Below are positions 41,801 to 49,925 of a stretch of DNA of 64,000 nucleotides, piece after piece (position 1 is the stretch's first letter; the number at the start of each line of letters is the position of its first letter). Both the position numbers and the translations under genes were made by a program. The notes beneath the pieces were generated by a model. It searched no databases, was not told the origin of the DNA, and saw only the letters and a list, made by a program, of their open reading frames with translations. The stretch comes from Desulfobaculum sp044987625. Its GTDB lineage: Bacteria; Desulfobacterota; Desulfovibrionia; Desulfovibrionales; Desulfovibrionaceae. The stretch lies in assembly GCF_044987625.1 (NCBI RefSeq), contig NZ_JBJDSB010000003.1, positions 186,001 through 250,000 on the forward strand. Direction: 5' to 3'.

Positions 41801-44644
41801 CTCGTCGTATTGGTGCTTATCCTGTATTGGAACCGCCGTCTGGCGCGCGAGGTGCGTGAACGGCAACGCGCCGAAGCGGACCTGATGCGCAGCTTTGGCT
41901 TTATGCAGGTGCTGCTTGATTGCTTGCCGATTCCTGTTTTCTTCAAGAACGAGGCGGGGCGTTACGTCACCGTCAATGCGGCGTTCCTCGAGTTTGTGGA
42001 CAAGGAGCGCGAGGATGTCCTTGGCCGCAAGGAAGGCGAATGCGTGCCCCGCGACTTTGCCGAGCAGGGCATGCATGCCGATGGCGCCATCTTTGCTGGA
42101 GAGCACGCGGGCATGACCTATGAGGCGGAGTATCTGCGCGAGGACGGGACGCGCTACGTCTTTATCGTGTCGCGGTCCATGGTGGAGCAGGTTGACGGCG
42201 AGGTGGGCGTTGTGGGGGTGATGCAGAACATCACCGAGCGCAAGGACACCGAAGACGCGCTTATGCGCAGCCAGCAGCGCTTTAAGATGGCCATGTCCGC
42301 CACAAGCGATGGCCTGTGGGACTGGAAGGTCGGCGAGTCCGAGGTCTATTTCAGCCCCGGATTTTTGCATATGTTTGGGTATGAGGAAGGCGAGCTGCCC
42401 GCCACCGTCGACACGTGGACGCGCCTGCTGCATCCCGAGGACCGCGAGCGGGTGCTGGAGTCCTACCGGCGGCAGATTGAGCGGGTGGAGCCTTTCCGCA
42501 ACGACTACCGCATGCTGCACAAGGACGGGTCCGTGGTGTGGGTAATGGGCCGCGCGCAGATTGTGGACGAAACCGGCAGCGGCACTGCCACGCGTGTGGT
42601 TGGAACGCATACGGACATCACCCACCGCAAGACCATTGAGGCGGAACTGCAAATCGCCAAGGAAGCCGCCGAAGGCGCCAACCGGGCCAAGAGCCAGTTC
42701 CTCGCCAACATGAGCCATGAGATACGTACGCCCATGAACGGCGTTATCGGTATGTCCGAATTGCTCCTTGGCACAGAACTCAGCCATATGCAGCGCGGGT
42801 ATGTGGACTCCATCCGCGTCTCGGGTGAGGCGCTCCTTACCGTTATCAACGACATTTTGGACTTTTCCAAGATAGAGGCGGGCAAGCTGGAAATCGACGT
42901 TGCGCCCTTCAGCCTGCGCGACTCCCTGTACAACGACCTGCAGACCCTTGGCCCCCGCGCGGCGGAAAAGGGGCTGGAGCTGATGATGCACATCGCGCCC
43001 GAGGTGCCGGACAGCCTCATGGGCGACCCCAAGCGCCTGCGGCAAATCCTGATTAATCTTGTGGGCAACTCCCTCAAATTCACCGAAAGCGGCGAAATCG
43101 TCATCAGCGTCGATTTCCGCGGCTTTGTGGACGACAAGGTCGACGTGCATTTCAAGGTGTCGGACACCGGCATCGGCATCAACCACGAGGACCAGCGCCG
43201 CATATTTGATTTGTTCGTGCAGGCCGATGGCACCATTACGCGGCGCTATGGCGGCACCGGGCTGGGGCTGGCCATCTGCACGCAGCTTGTCAGTCTGATG
43301 GGCGGCGATATTTCCGTACAGAGCGAGCCGGGCAAGGGCAGCACCTTTAGCTTCAACGTGCTCATGGAGGAGGCGGACGTTGTTGTGCCCAGCCGTGCGG
43401 CCATCCCGGACGTGAGCGTGCTGGAGGGCGTGCGGGTGCTCATCGTGGACGACAGCGAGATGAACCGCCGCATACTGGCCGAAAGCCTCAAGCAGTGGAA
43501 GATGGTGCCGGTGCAGGCGTCCAGCGTGTCCGAGGCCGTGGGGCTGATGGAGGGCGCCGTAGTGCGCGGTCAGCCCTATGAGCTGGCCCTTGTGGACCGT
43601 GTCATGCCCGAGGCCGACGGGCTGGCGCTGATGGATACCGTGCGGCGGCGGCCCGAGTTCGCGGGGATGAAGATTATTATGCTCACATCGTCCGCCACGC
43701 AGGAGGAGGAACGCAAAGCCCGCGCCCTTGGCGCGGTGGCGTGCCTTGTAAAGCCGGTGGGCCCGGCGGAACTGCTGCGCAGTGTGGCACAGGCCCTTGG
43801 GAGCTGGGAGAACGTCGGGCTGTCGCGGCAGGTCAAAAAGCCCGAAGAGCTTGTGGCCTCGCGTGAACTGCGCGTGCTTCTGGCCGAGGATACGCCCATC
43901 AACCAGAACGTGGCCAAGGCCATGTTGGCGACCTTTGGGCACACAGTGGCCATTGCCAATAACGGTGTGGAGGCGCTCAGCGCGCTGGATGAAGAGGAGT
44001 TCGACGTTATCCTTATGGACGTGCAAATGCCGGAGATGGACGGCGTGGAGGCCACCCGCATCATCCGTGAGCGGGAGCGGGAAACCGGGGAGCATATCCC
44101 CATCATTGCCATGACGGCCCACGCGATGAAGGGCGACCGCGAACGCTTTGAGGCGGCGGGGATGGATGGTTTTGTCCCCAAGCCCGTGACGCCGAAGGAG
44201 ATGTTTGACGCCATGGAAATGGTCGCCGCCGGGGACTACGCGGTGTCGCCCCCTGCCGGCGATGCGGCGCAGGACGCGAAGAGCGCAATGCCTCCAGACG
44301 CGCCGGAACAGGATGCGCCCATCTTGGACGCGCGCCGGATGAAGGAGAGCTTTGGCGGTGAGCAGGACTTCCTGCGCGAAAACGCCAAGATATTCATCGA
44401 CGAAGTGCCCCAGCGTCTTGATGAGCTTGAGACGGCGCTTCGGGACGGGGACACCAAGACCCTTGGCGAACGCGCCCACGCCCTGAAGGGGACGGTGGGG
44501 TGCTTTACCATGGGCATGCCCTTTGAGGTGTCGCAGAAGCTTGAGCAGGCCGGAAAGGACGGAGATATCGCGGAAATACCGCGCCTGCTTGGCGAGCTTC
44601 GGCGCGGGTTGGATGCCATGGTTCGGGAATTACAGGATATCTGA
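38765..44644 (+). CDS. Giant hybrid kinase with four periplasmic-binding domains
   Basis: About 1959 residues. Start uncertain: the ATG at 38765 (a TTG precedes it) lies inside the HD-GYP gene and has no good ribosome binding site, but no later start precedes the signal segment LCAVLVLALVLCCVVG. Order: four solute-binding (SBP_bac_3-like) domains at about 64-285, 296-510, 522-745 and 762-982, membrane helix about 1000-1023, two PAS domains (1047-1160, 1164-1292), HisKA SHEIRTP (His about 1317), ATPase (about 1410-1535), two receivers (1556-1678, VDRVMPEADG; 1702-1818, MDVQMPEMDG) and Hpt (HALKGTVG, His about 1903). It resembles BvgS/EvgS but with twice the number of binding domains, implying sensing of amino-acid-like ligands. 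Confidence 0.88.
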   Translation: MQYTPSKRPIPTKGEAGSFAPQGGGPRTCTGARLCAVLVLALVLCCVVGRAASQDVEGAGGPLRVVFMDTRPVYFPGLDGEARGIAVDYWQMLAARSGFEFTFAFTSMAEGLRRVESGEADILAAYFRVPGMGEKLEPVGPYARTGLYLYYVKDAFGNMPPQRIADLNGYDIGVIAGNANEDIIRRANLDSDVTAFNDYRELCLALAEGRVDAAVMGREVASAFLAEAGATGRVKFVSPPVVSGKVFAGVKKGRTELARRLNAAMEAVTDEEVAAVISEWVGHDAEALLGERQFEELGEVNVALPEALPPYSMKRAGRTAQGLLPDLWRAWSMRTGVPVNFVYTEGWGETDLRAGTVDVTHMFRQADEEPLTGAMDLRLPLCVEENFFFSRQLYGVKTMEDLHGLPVGYAWPVQEDVVSGLSPGMRTLYPSIKELEKALTQDNLLAFVLPVETGLSLLRGAGKLEEFSYHQDRPLWTGGVHAAVREDDALLFQALREGMAAIGSDELRYMRRKWHPRQSMVSGGPLLVALDRYSPPLSFATDDGQPAGLLVDIWRLWAERSGHDVRFILNDRHDVIRDVQTRMADVAAGLPNEPGQSQKLAFASPVYGEQWALFYRSDRYAPQALDDMLGTTAAVVDDPDVIKALEWEAPYIRQVLYQDVQGAVEAALAEGLDAVVGPTLEIRKALLKHDSQALFQKLATWEHTDELRPGVAKNSSSLLAAVNEGFANISDNELLELEKRWITNPEDYVYRPQAKVFRLTAWERGWLARHPSVTLGVPRDYPPFVLEDESGKPTGMAVEVVRRVAQRAGLSVRIVMVDGWDELMRQVRGGVLDGIACDVPTYERGHGLTFSKDYVKTPWVIVARDDADYMSGLEDLIGRKVAAVREGAAHDILARYPEIDVMAVDSPEAMWAAVSFGEADACLSNFATASYSIRQQGITNLRVASVLQHELRLAVGVREDWPELAGIVNKALDSIPHAEREAIFRHWVGVKVQTGMAMGQVWRIALQAGGGVLVVLVLILYWNRRLAREVRERQRAEADLMRSFGFMQVLLDCLPIPVFFKNEAGRYVTVNAAFLEFVDKEREDVLGRKEGECVPRDFAEQGMHADGAIFAGEHAGMTYEAEYLREDGTRYVFIVSRSMVEQVDGEVGVVGVMQNITERKDTEDALMRSQQRFKMAMSATSDGLWDWKVGESEVYFSPGFLHMFGYEEGELPATVDTWTRLLHPEDRERVLESYRRQIERVEPFRNDYRMLHKDGSVVWVMGRAQIVDETGSGTATRVVGTHTDITHRKTIEAELQIAKEAAEGANRAKSQFLANMSHEIRTPMNGVIGMSELLLGTELSHMQRGYVDSIRVSGEALLTVINDILDFSKIEAGKLEIDVAPFSLRDSLYNDLQTLGPRAAEKGLELMMHIAPEVPDSLMGDPKRLRQILINLVGNSLKFTESGEIVISVDFRGFVDDKVDVHFKVSDTGIGINHEDQRRIFDLFVQADGTITRRYGGTGLGLAICTQLVSLMGGDISVQSEPGKGSTFSFNVLMEEADVVVPSRAAIPDVSVLEGVRVLIVDDSEMNRRILAESLKQWKMVPVQASSVSEAVGLMEGAVVRGQPYELALVDRVMPEADGLALMDTVRRRPEFAGMKIIMLTSSATQEEERKARALGAVACLVKPVGPAELLRSVAQALGSWENVGLSRQVKKPEELVASRELRVLLAEDTPINQNVAKAMLATFGHTVAIANNGVEALSALDEEEFDVILMDVQMPEMDGVEATRIIRERERETGEHIPIIAMTAHAMKGDRERFEAAGMDGFVPKPVTPKEMFDAMEMVAAGDYAVSPPAGDAAQDAKSAMPPDAPEQDAPILDARRMKESFGGEQDFLRENAKIFIDEVPQRLDELETALRDGDTKTLGERAHALKGTVGCFTMGMPFEVSQKLEQAGKDGDIAEIPRLLGELRRGLDAMVRELQDI

Positions 44645-44734
44645 TTTTCCGGTGTGTGGCGCCATCGTAAAAGCTGTTTTTCGGTGGAATGATGCGATGA
44701 AATCATGCTATTTTGACACGTGGGGGAAGTAGCC

Positions 44735-45100
44735 ATGGCACGAATACTGATCGCGGAAGACGACTATGTGGCGCAGTTGACCGTATCAAAGATGGTCATC
44801 AAGCTCGGGCACACGCCGTTTGTCAGCCCCAATGGGCGACATGCGTACGAGGCGCTCAAGGCCGCCAACAATTTTGATCTGCTTATCACGGACATTATGA
44901 TGCCCGAAATGGACGGCCAACAGCTCATAAAAACCCTTCGTGGCGATAGTGAGTTCATGAAGCTGCCGGTCATCATCATGTCGGCTGTGGTGGGGGTGAA
45001 GGACATCAGTTCCCTGTTGGAACTTGGGGCGACGTTCTTCCTTGCCAAGCCTATGCAGGAAGAGGAATTGGCGCATTACATTGACCGTTGTCTGGAGTGA
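44735..45100 (+). CDS. Single-domain response regulator (CheY-like)
   Basis: 121 residues from the ATG at 44735 (MARILIAEDDY); the frame extends five codons upstream to a GTG. Complete receiver: acidic pair AEDD, phosphoacceptor in ITDIMMPEMDG, switch Ser in IIMSAVVG, lysine in LAKPMQ. No output domain. It follows the giant kinase by 90 bases and precedes the chemosensory-like genes, so it may be the phosphate sink for either. Confidence 0.9.
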   Translation: MARILIAEDDYVAQLTVSKMVIKLGHTPFVSPNGRHAYEALKAANNFDLLITDIMMPEMDGQQLIKTLRGDSEFMKLPVIIMSAVVGVKDISSLLELGATFFLAKPMQEEELAHYIDRCLE

Positions 45101-45207
45101 AGGGCGCGGAGCAGGTGCGGCCCTGTGAAGCCCGGCCATATGGCGGGGCCTGATGGGGCGATGAGGAGAGCGCCAATCACGGACGACGCGAAGAACCGGA
45201 GGAACGC

Positions 45208-45603
45208 ATGAGAGCGCTTGTGGTCGAGGACGATTTCATTTCGCGGGAAGTCTTGCGCAAGAATCTGGCTCCGTTCTTCGAGATCAACATCGTGGTCAAT
45301 GGAGAGGAAGCCGTTTCGGCGTTCAAGATTGCCCATGATGAGCACCGGCCCTATTCGCTCATTATTATGGACATCATGATGCCGGTTCTCGATGGCCTGA
45401 GCGCTGTGCGGCAGATTCGGGCCTATGAGGAAGAAAACGGCATCACTCAGGCGGCGCGGGTTATTATGGCCACGGCGCTGTCGGACCCGAAGACCGTTAT
45501 GCAGTCCTTTGACGACTGCGGGGTCGAGGGCTACATCGTCAAACCCTATGACGGCGACAAGCTGCGTAAGGAACTGGAAAAACTGGGCCTGATGATTGAT
45601 TGA
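45208..45603 (+). CDS. Single-domain response regulator (CheY-like)
   Basis: 131 residues; GGAGG lies shortly before the ATG. Complete receiver with VEDDF, IIMDIMMPVLDG, MATALS and VKPYDG. The short C-terminus ends in a helix without an effector. It lies 31 bases upstream of the Hpt-STAS start and is in line with CheA, making it a strong candidate output regulator of that system. Confidence 0.9.
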   Translation: MRALVVEDDFISREVLRKNLAPFFEINIVVNGEEAVSAFKIAHDEHRPYSLIIMDIMMPVLDGLSAVRQIRAYEEENGITQAARVIMATALSDPKTVMQSFDDCGVEGYIVKPYDGDKLRKELEKLGLMID

Positions 45604-45634
45604 TGCGCAACGGACCATCCTCCTGGGGGACGAT

Positions 45635-46387
45635 ATGAGTGAAAGCGATGAGATGGTCACAGAATTCTATTCGCAGGTGAACGATGACTTCTATCCCCTC
45701 ATCATGGAGGGGACGGACCTCTTGGGACAGGGTAAGGTACAGGAAGGCATCGAGGTTCTTGCGCGCCCGCTGCATACCATCAAGGGCGTAACCGGCTTCA
45801 TGGGCGGGTTTGAGGTTGCGTCCACATTCACCCACAAGGTCGAGAGCTTTTTGAAGAAGCTCCAAAGCGGCGAGCTGGACCACAGCGACGACAACGTCAC
45901 TGCGGCGCGGCAGGCTGTGACGCACGTCTTTCAACTGCTGGACCAGATTCGTGAACTAGGCGAGCCGGACAAGGACGAGATGGACGCCGTGCTTGCGCGC
46001 TTGGACGAAGCCGCAGGCGCTGGCGACGCCGGAGCGGGCGATGAGGCGGGCAGCATTGAGATAGAGCCGGGAGACGGCTTTATGCTGGTGCGTGTGGCTA
46101 TGCCCCGCCTGCACCTGCAGCCCCACCGCGACGCTCTGCGCACAACGCTGTCGCAGATTGAGCAGGGGACCGCTGTGCGGGTGGACCTCTCCGGCGTGCG
46201 CTCGGTCAATTCCGCCACCTTCGAGCTGCTGGAGGAGATGGCCGCGCGCCTTGACCTGCGTCTGACCGGTATGGGGCCATCCTGCAAGGGAACCTTTTAC
46301 GCATGGGGGTTTGATGGGTCGCTCCGCATGGCGTCCGAGGGACAGAGCCGTGATGCACAATGCGCCGAAGCAGGTGGACAAGGCTGA
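45635..46387 (+). CDS. Hpt phosphotransfer and STAS-like fusion protein
   Basis: 250 residues from the ATG at 45635 (MSESDEMVTE) after GGGGGACG; the longer frame to 45596 overlaps the previous gene. The N-terminal CheA-P1-type Hpt domain (about 5-115) contains ARPLHTIKGVTGFMG, with phosphoacceptor His47. The acidic linker is followed by a STAS-like domain (about 150-245; VRVDLSGVRSVNSATFELLE). The stop overlaps the ATG of the CheA-like gene, so the two are translationally coupled. Because that CheA lacks the AHTIKG histidine motif, this protein most likely supplies the P1 function in trans; the STAS part may add protein contacts. Confidence 0.85.
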   Translation: MSESDEMVTEFYSQVNDDFYPLIMEGTDLLGQGKVQEGIEVLARPLHTIKGVTGFMGGFEVASTFTHKVESFLKKLQSGELDHSDDNVTAARQAVTHVFQLLDQIRELGEPDKDEMDAVLARLDEAAGAGDAGAGDEAGSIEIEPGDGFMLVRVAMPRLHLQPHRDALRTTLSQIEQGTAVRVDLSGVRSVNSATFELLEEMAARLDLRLTGMGPSCKGTFYAWGFDGSLRMASEGQSRDAQCAEAGGQG

Positions 46388-48060
46388 TGAAGAGCAGCAT
46401 TGAACAATGCATCGAAGCGCTGGAAGAGCGCATCCTTATTCTGGAGCACGGCAAAACCTCGCCAGAGGCCTTGCACGACGCCCTTGCGCGCCTGGGCCTG
46501 ACGAATGTGCGCTATCCCTCGGCCAACGTTGCCACCCTTATGGATATGCTCACCGACGGTATCGCCCCGGTAACGCCGGAGATGGTGACCGCGTTTTTGC
46601 AGATTGCCGACGGCCAGCGCCAGTTGTTGTACTCCATGGCGGGCATTGTGGAGGACCGCGCGGACAAGATCCGCGAACTGCGCGAGTCCGGCGAATACGA
46701 GGAACCGCAGGAAGACGGCGAGGATGCTTCTGAAGGCGGCGCCAAGGCCAAGGACGCCGCGCCAGACGCCCAAACCGCGGCAGAAAGCGCCGATGACGCG
46801 GGCGGTCCAAGCGCGCCAGCTGGCGCTTCGGACGCGTCCAAGCCCAGCCCCAAAGCCCCCGCGCCCAAGGCGCCGCAAAAGGGCGGCTCCGAAATTTCCT
46901 CCATCCGCGTCAATACGGACAAGCTGGATACCCTCATCGACTACATCGGCAAGCTGATGACGCAGTACGCCGTCATTGCCCAAAACCCCTCGTTGGACTC
47001 CAAAGCCGTTGCCGGAATGAAGGACCTTGAAGTCGTCATCAGCAACATCAAGGACGAGGTGGAGAAAATCCGCCTTGTGCCGCTGAAACAGATTTTCACA
47101 CCCATGCACCGCCTTGTGAGCAGTCTGTCCATGAAGATGGGCAAAAAGCTGCGCTTTGAGGTGGTGGGCGACGACCTGCAATTGGACAAGACCATTGTTG
47201 AGCACATCAACGAGCCGCTGGTCCATCTGCTGCGCAATGCCGTGGACCACGGTTTGGAGATGCCTGAAGAACGCGCGAAGGCCGGAAAGGAAGAGACCGC
47301 GCTTCTGCGCCTGTCGGCCCGGCGGCGGGGGAGCAAAGCGTTTATCATTGTTGAGGACGACGGCCGCGGCATCGACCCGGAAAAAATCCGCAAGAAGGCC
47401 GTGGAGCGTGGCTTGCTGTCGGATGAGGAGAAGCTCACCCCCGAGGAAGTGTACCGCTTTATCCTCAAGTCCGGTTTTTCTACGGCGGAGAAGGTCACGG
47501 ACGTTTCCGGGCGCGGTGTGGGCATGGATGCGGTGGCCCATTCCATCGAAGACCGCCTCGGCGGCGAAATCTCCATCACCAGCGAGTTTGGCAGCGGCTC
47601 AACCTTTACCCTTGCCATACCTTTGGAGCGCTCCCTGTCCGAGGGCATTGTGGACGCGCTTATCGTGAACCTTGGTACCGAGGTTTTTGTGGTCCCCAGC
47701 CAGCCCGTGCTGGAGGTCTACGCCGTGCGACCGGGCGACATCACCACCATGCCCGGCGGCGACGAGACCGTGGACGTGCGCGGGGAGCTGTATCCGCTCT
47801 TTCGGCTGGACAGATATTTTGGCTTGCGCATGACCACGGAGAGCGATGGTGCGGAGCAGGCTGTGGTCATCAAGGTTGGCCGCCGCAGGGCTGCATTCCT
47901 CGTGGACGAGGTGTTGCGGCAGCAGCAGGTGGTGGTTGCCAGTTTCACCATCCCGGTTAAGGACATCTACAATGTACCCATCCTCGGCTACGGCATGATT
48001 GGCGAGCGCGACGCGCTGGTGCTGGATGTGGAAAGCCTGATGGACCACATGCACGCCTGA
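46387..48060 (+). CDS. cheA: CheA-type histidine kinase with degenerate P1 domain
   Basis: 557 residues from the ATG at 46387. The N-terminal about 100 residues align in pattern with a CheA P1 bundle (LMDMLTDGIAPVTPEMVTAF) but the H-T-I-K-G phosphorylation motif is absent; no equivalent histidine is seen. An alanine/proline linker (about 100-155) precedes the P3 dimerisation helices (VNTDKLDTLIDYIGKLMTQY), the P4 ATPase (LLRNAVDHGLE, DDGRGIDP, GRGVGMDAV) and the P5 CheW-like domain (LGTEVFVVPSQPVLEVYA). Kinase parts look intact, so it probably phosphorylates the upstream Hpt-STAS protein. No cheW, cheR or cheB is in the window. Confidence 0.92.
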   Translation: MKSSIEQCIEALEERILILEHGKTSPEALHDALARLGLTNVRYPSANVATLMDMLTDGIAPVTPEMVTAFLQIADGQRQLLYSMAGIVEDRADKIRELRESGEYEEPQEDGEDASEGGAKAKDAAPDAQTAAESADDAGGPSAPAGASDASKPSPKAPAPKAPQKGGSEISSIRVNTDKLDTLIDYIGKLMTQYAVIAQNPSLDSKAVAGMKDLEVVISNIKDEVEKIRLVPLKQIFTPMHRLVSSLSMKMGKKLRFEVVGDDLQLDKTIVEHINEPLVHLLRNAVDHGLEMPEERAKAGKEETALLRLSARRRGSKAFIIVEDDGRGIDPEKIRKKAVERGLLSDEEKLTPEEVYRFILKSGFSTAEKVTDVSGRGVGMDAVAHSIEDRLGGEISITSEFGSGSTFTLAIPLERSLSEGIVDALIVNLGTEVFVVPSQPVLEVYAVRPGDITTMPGGDETVDVRGELYPLFRLDRYFGLRMTTESDGAEQAVVIKVGRRRAAFLVDEVLRQQQVVVASFTIPVKDIYNVPILGYGMIGERDALVLDVESLMDHMHA

Positions 48061-48093
48061 GCCTGACGCCCTACGGGGACAAGGGAGGAGACG

Positions 48094-49707
48094 ATGGGAT
48101 TCTTCAGTAACCTGAGCATCCGGTGGAAGGCGCTGCTGACGGCGCTTTTGGGTCCGTTCCTCATTGCCGCTGTGATGGCCGTCATCCAAATGCGGACCAT
48201 TGAGGAGGGGACCCACGACGCCCTGCTGGAGAAAAGCCGCGCCATAGTGCTGATGGCCGAGGCGGGGCGCGTGGAGATGGCGCAGAAGATTGAGCATGGT
48301 CTTCTGAAGCCCTTTGACGAAATTCCGCGCGAGCATCTGCTGGAGGCTGTTCCGGTTATTACCGCCATCCGCATGGCGGCGGGCAATGCCGTGGAGGCGG
48401 GGTATGATTTTCGTGTCCCCAAAATCTCCCCGCGCAATCCCAAGAATACCCCCACGGAATTGGAAGAGCGCGTGCTGGCAAAGCTCAAGGCTGAGAACCT
48501 TGATGAATACATCCTCGTGCAGGGCGACGCCATACGGTATTTTCGGCCCATTCGTCTGACCAAGGACTGCCTCTATTGCCACGGCGACCCCAAGGGCGCA
48601 AAGGATCCGGTTGGTGGCATTAAGGAAGGCTGGCGCGCGGGTGATATTCACGGCGCGTTTGAGATTGTGACGTCCCTTGATGCGGCCAATCGCGAGATTG
48701 CGCAGGCCGGGATGAGTGTGGTGACGTGGACCGGGCTGTTCCTTGCCGTTATCGCCGTTGTGGTGTGGTGGGCGTTGCGGTCCGGTGTCATTCGGCCCAT
48801 ATCGCAGATTCACGGTGTGGCGGGCGCCATGGCCGAGGGCGACTTTAGCCGCGACATCACTGTCTCGGGCGGTGACGAAATCGGCACCATGGCTTCGGCA
48901 TTCCGGACCATGATGGATAATTTGCGCCGCGTGGTGCGCGACGTGGGCGAGGCCTCGGACAGCGTGACCAACGGCAGTGGCGAACTCAGCTCCGCATCGC
49001 AGGACCTTGCCTCCGGCGCAACACGGCAGGCCGCCAGCGTGCAGGAAGTGTCCGCTTCCGTTGAGCAGATGACCGCGAATATTGAGCAAAATGCGGACAA
49101 TGCCAACCAGATGGAGGGCATTGCCCTTGCCTCGGCGCAAAAGGCCAAGGAAGGCGGCGAGGCCGTGGCCGGAACCGTACAGGCCATGCGCAATATTGTG
49201 GAGAAGATTACCATCGTGGAGGAGATAGCGCGGCAGACCAATCTGCTCGCCCTCAACGCCGCCATCGAAGCGGCGCGCGCCGGGGAGCATGGCAAGGGCT
49301 TTGCCGTGGTCGCGGCGGAAGTGCGTAAACTGGCCGAGCGCAGCGGCGAGGCCGCGCGGGAGATTAGCGAGATTTCCTCCTCCAGCGCCCATGTGGCGGA
49401 AAAGGCCGGGGAAATCCTCAAGGACCTCGTTCCCAGCATTACCAGCACTGCCGACCTTGTGCAGGAGATTTCCGCCGCCACGCGCGAGCAGCACACCGGC
49501 GCCCAGCAGATTAATACGGCCCTGCAGGAGCTTGACCAGGTGATTCAGGGCAATGCCGCGGCCTCGGAGCAGGTGGCGTCCACCTCTGCCCAGCTCTCCC
49601 GGCAGGCACATGAACTGAAGCGGGCCATGTCGTTTTTCCGAATGGATGAAGCCTCGGCTCTCCCGTCGTTGCCCCGGCATGATCATGGCGAGGGGGGCGG
49701 CGAATAG
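48094..49707 (+). CDS. Methyl-accepting receptor with c-type haem sensor domain
   Basis: 537 residues. Two membrane helices (about 12-30 and 207-228) enclose a periplasmic DUF3365/Tll0287-like sensor domain. It contains a c-haem attachment motif, C159-L-Y-C-H163 within TKDCLYCHGDP, so it could sense redox state or a gas. HAMP (about 229-285) leads to a signalling hairpin with the conserved tip EIARQTNLLALNAAIEAARA. It lies 33 bases after cheA on the same strand and is the likely input of that system. The GGAGG ribosome binding site is strong. Confidence 0.92.
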   Translation: MGFFSNLSIRWKALLTALLGPFLIAAVMAVIQMRTIEEGTHDALLEKSRAIVLMAEAGRVEMAQKIEHGLLKPFDEIPREHLLEAVPVITAIRMAAGNAVEAGYDFRVPKISPRNPKNTPTELEERVLAKLKAENLDEYILVQGDAIRYFRPIRLTKDCLYCHGDPKGAKDPVGGIKEGWRAGDIHGAFEIVTSLDAANREIAQAGMSVVTWTGLFLAVIAVVVWWALRSGVIRPISQIHGVAGAMAEGDFSRDITVSGGDEIGTMASAFRTMMDNLRRVVRDVGEASDSVTNGSGELSSASQDLASGATRQAASVQEVSASVEQMTANIEQNADNANQMEGIALASAQKAKEGGEAVAGTVQAMRNIVEKITIVEEIARQTNLLALNAAIEAARAGEHGKGFAVVAAEVRKLAERSGEAAREISEISSSSAHVAEKAGEILKDLVPSITSTADLVQEISAATREQHTGAQQINTALQELDQVIQGNAAASEQVASTSAQLSRQAHELKRAMSFFRMDEASALPSLPRHDHGEGGGE

Positions 49708-49779
49708 CGCCTCTGTGAACGTGACCCCGCCTCTGGTTGGGGAGGGGGACGGGCGAGAGCGCCCCGCATTGGCAACGGC

Positions 49780-49825
49780 CCGGCATCCGGCCAGCATCCG
49801 GCCCGGCATCCGGCCCAGCATCCGG
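49780..49825. repeat. Short tandem repeat of a GCATCCGG motif
   Basis: Four consecutive copies of (G/A)GCATCCGG separated by C/G-rich spacers, alternating CGGCATCCGGC and CAGCATCCGGC forms. Located between the receptor gene and the terminator. It could be replication slippage with no function. Confidence 0.6.
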
Positions 49826-49852
49826 TCTGAGATGGCGCAGAACGCAAGGAAT

Positions 49853-49889
49853 AACGCGGCCCACACGGAGTATCCGTGTGGGCCGCGTT
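49853..49889. terminator. Bidirectional 17-bp hairpin terminator
   Basis: AACGCGGCCCACACGGA (49853-49869) is perfectly complementary to 49873-49889 around a GTA loop, followed by GCCGTTTT on the plus strand and a T-rich stretch on the minus strand. It separates the converging chemoreceptor and giant kinase genes. Confidence 0.85.
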
Positions 49890-49925
49890 GCCGTTTTGTG
49901 GTGAATGCGCCCGGCGCAGCTCCGC

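Noticed and set aside
38615..44479. Minus-strand open frame of nearly 2000 codons opposite the giant kinase
   Set aside because: Shadow of a high-GC coding gene; the sense strand has clear kinase domains and the antisense translation is arginine/histidine-rich without any family motif.
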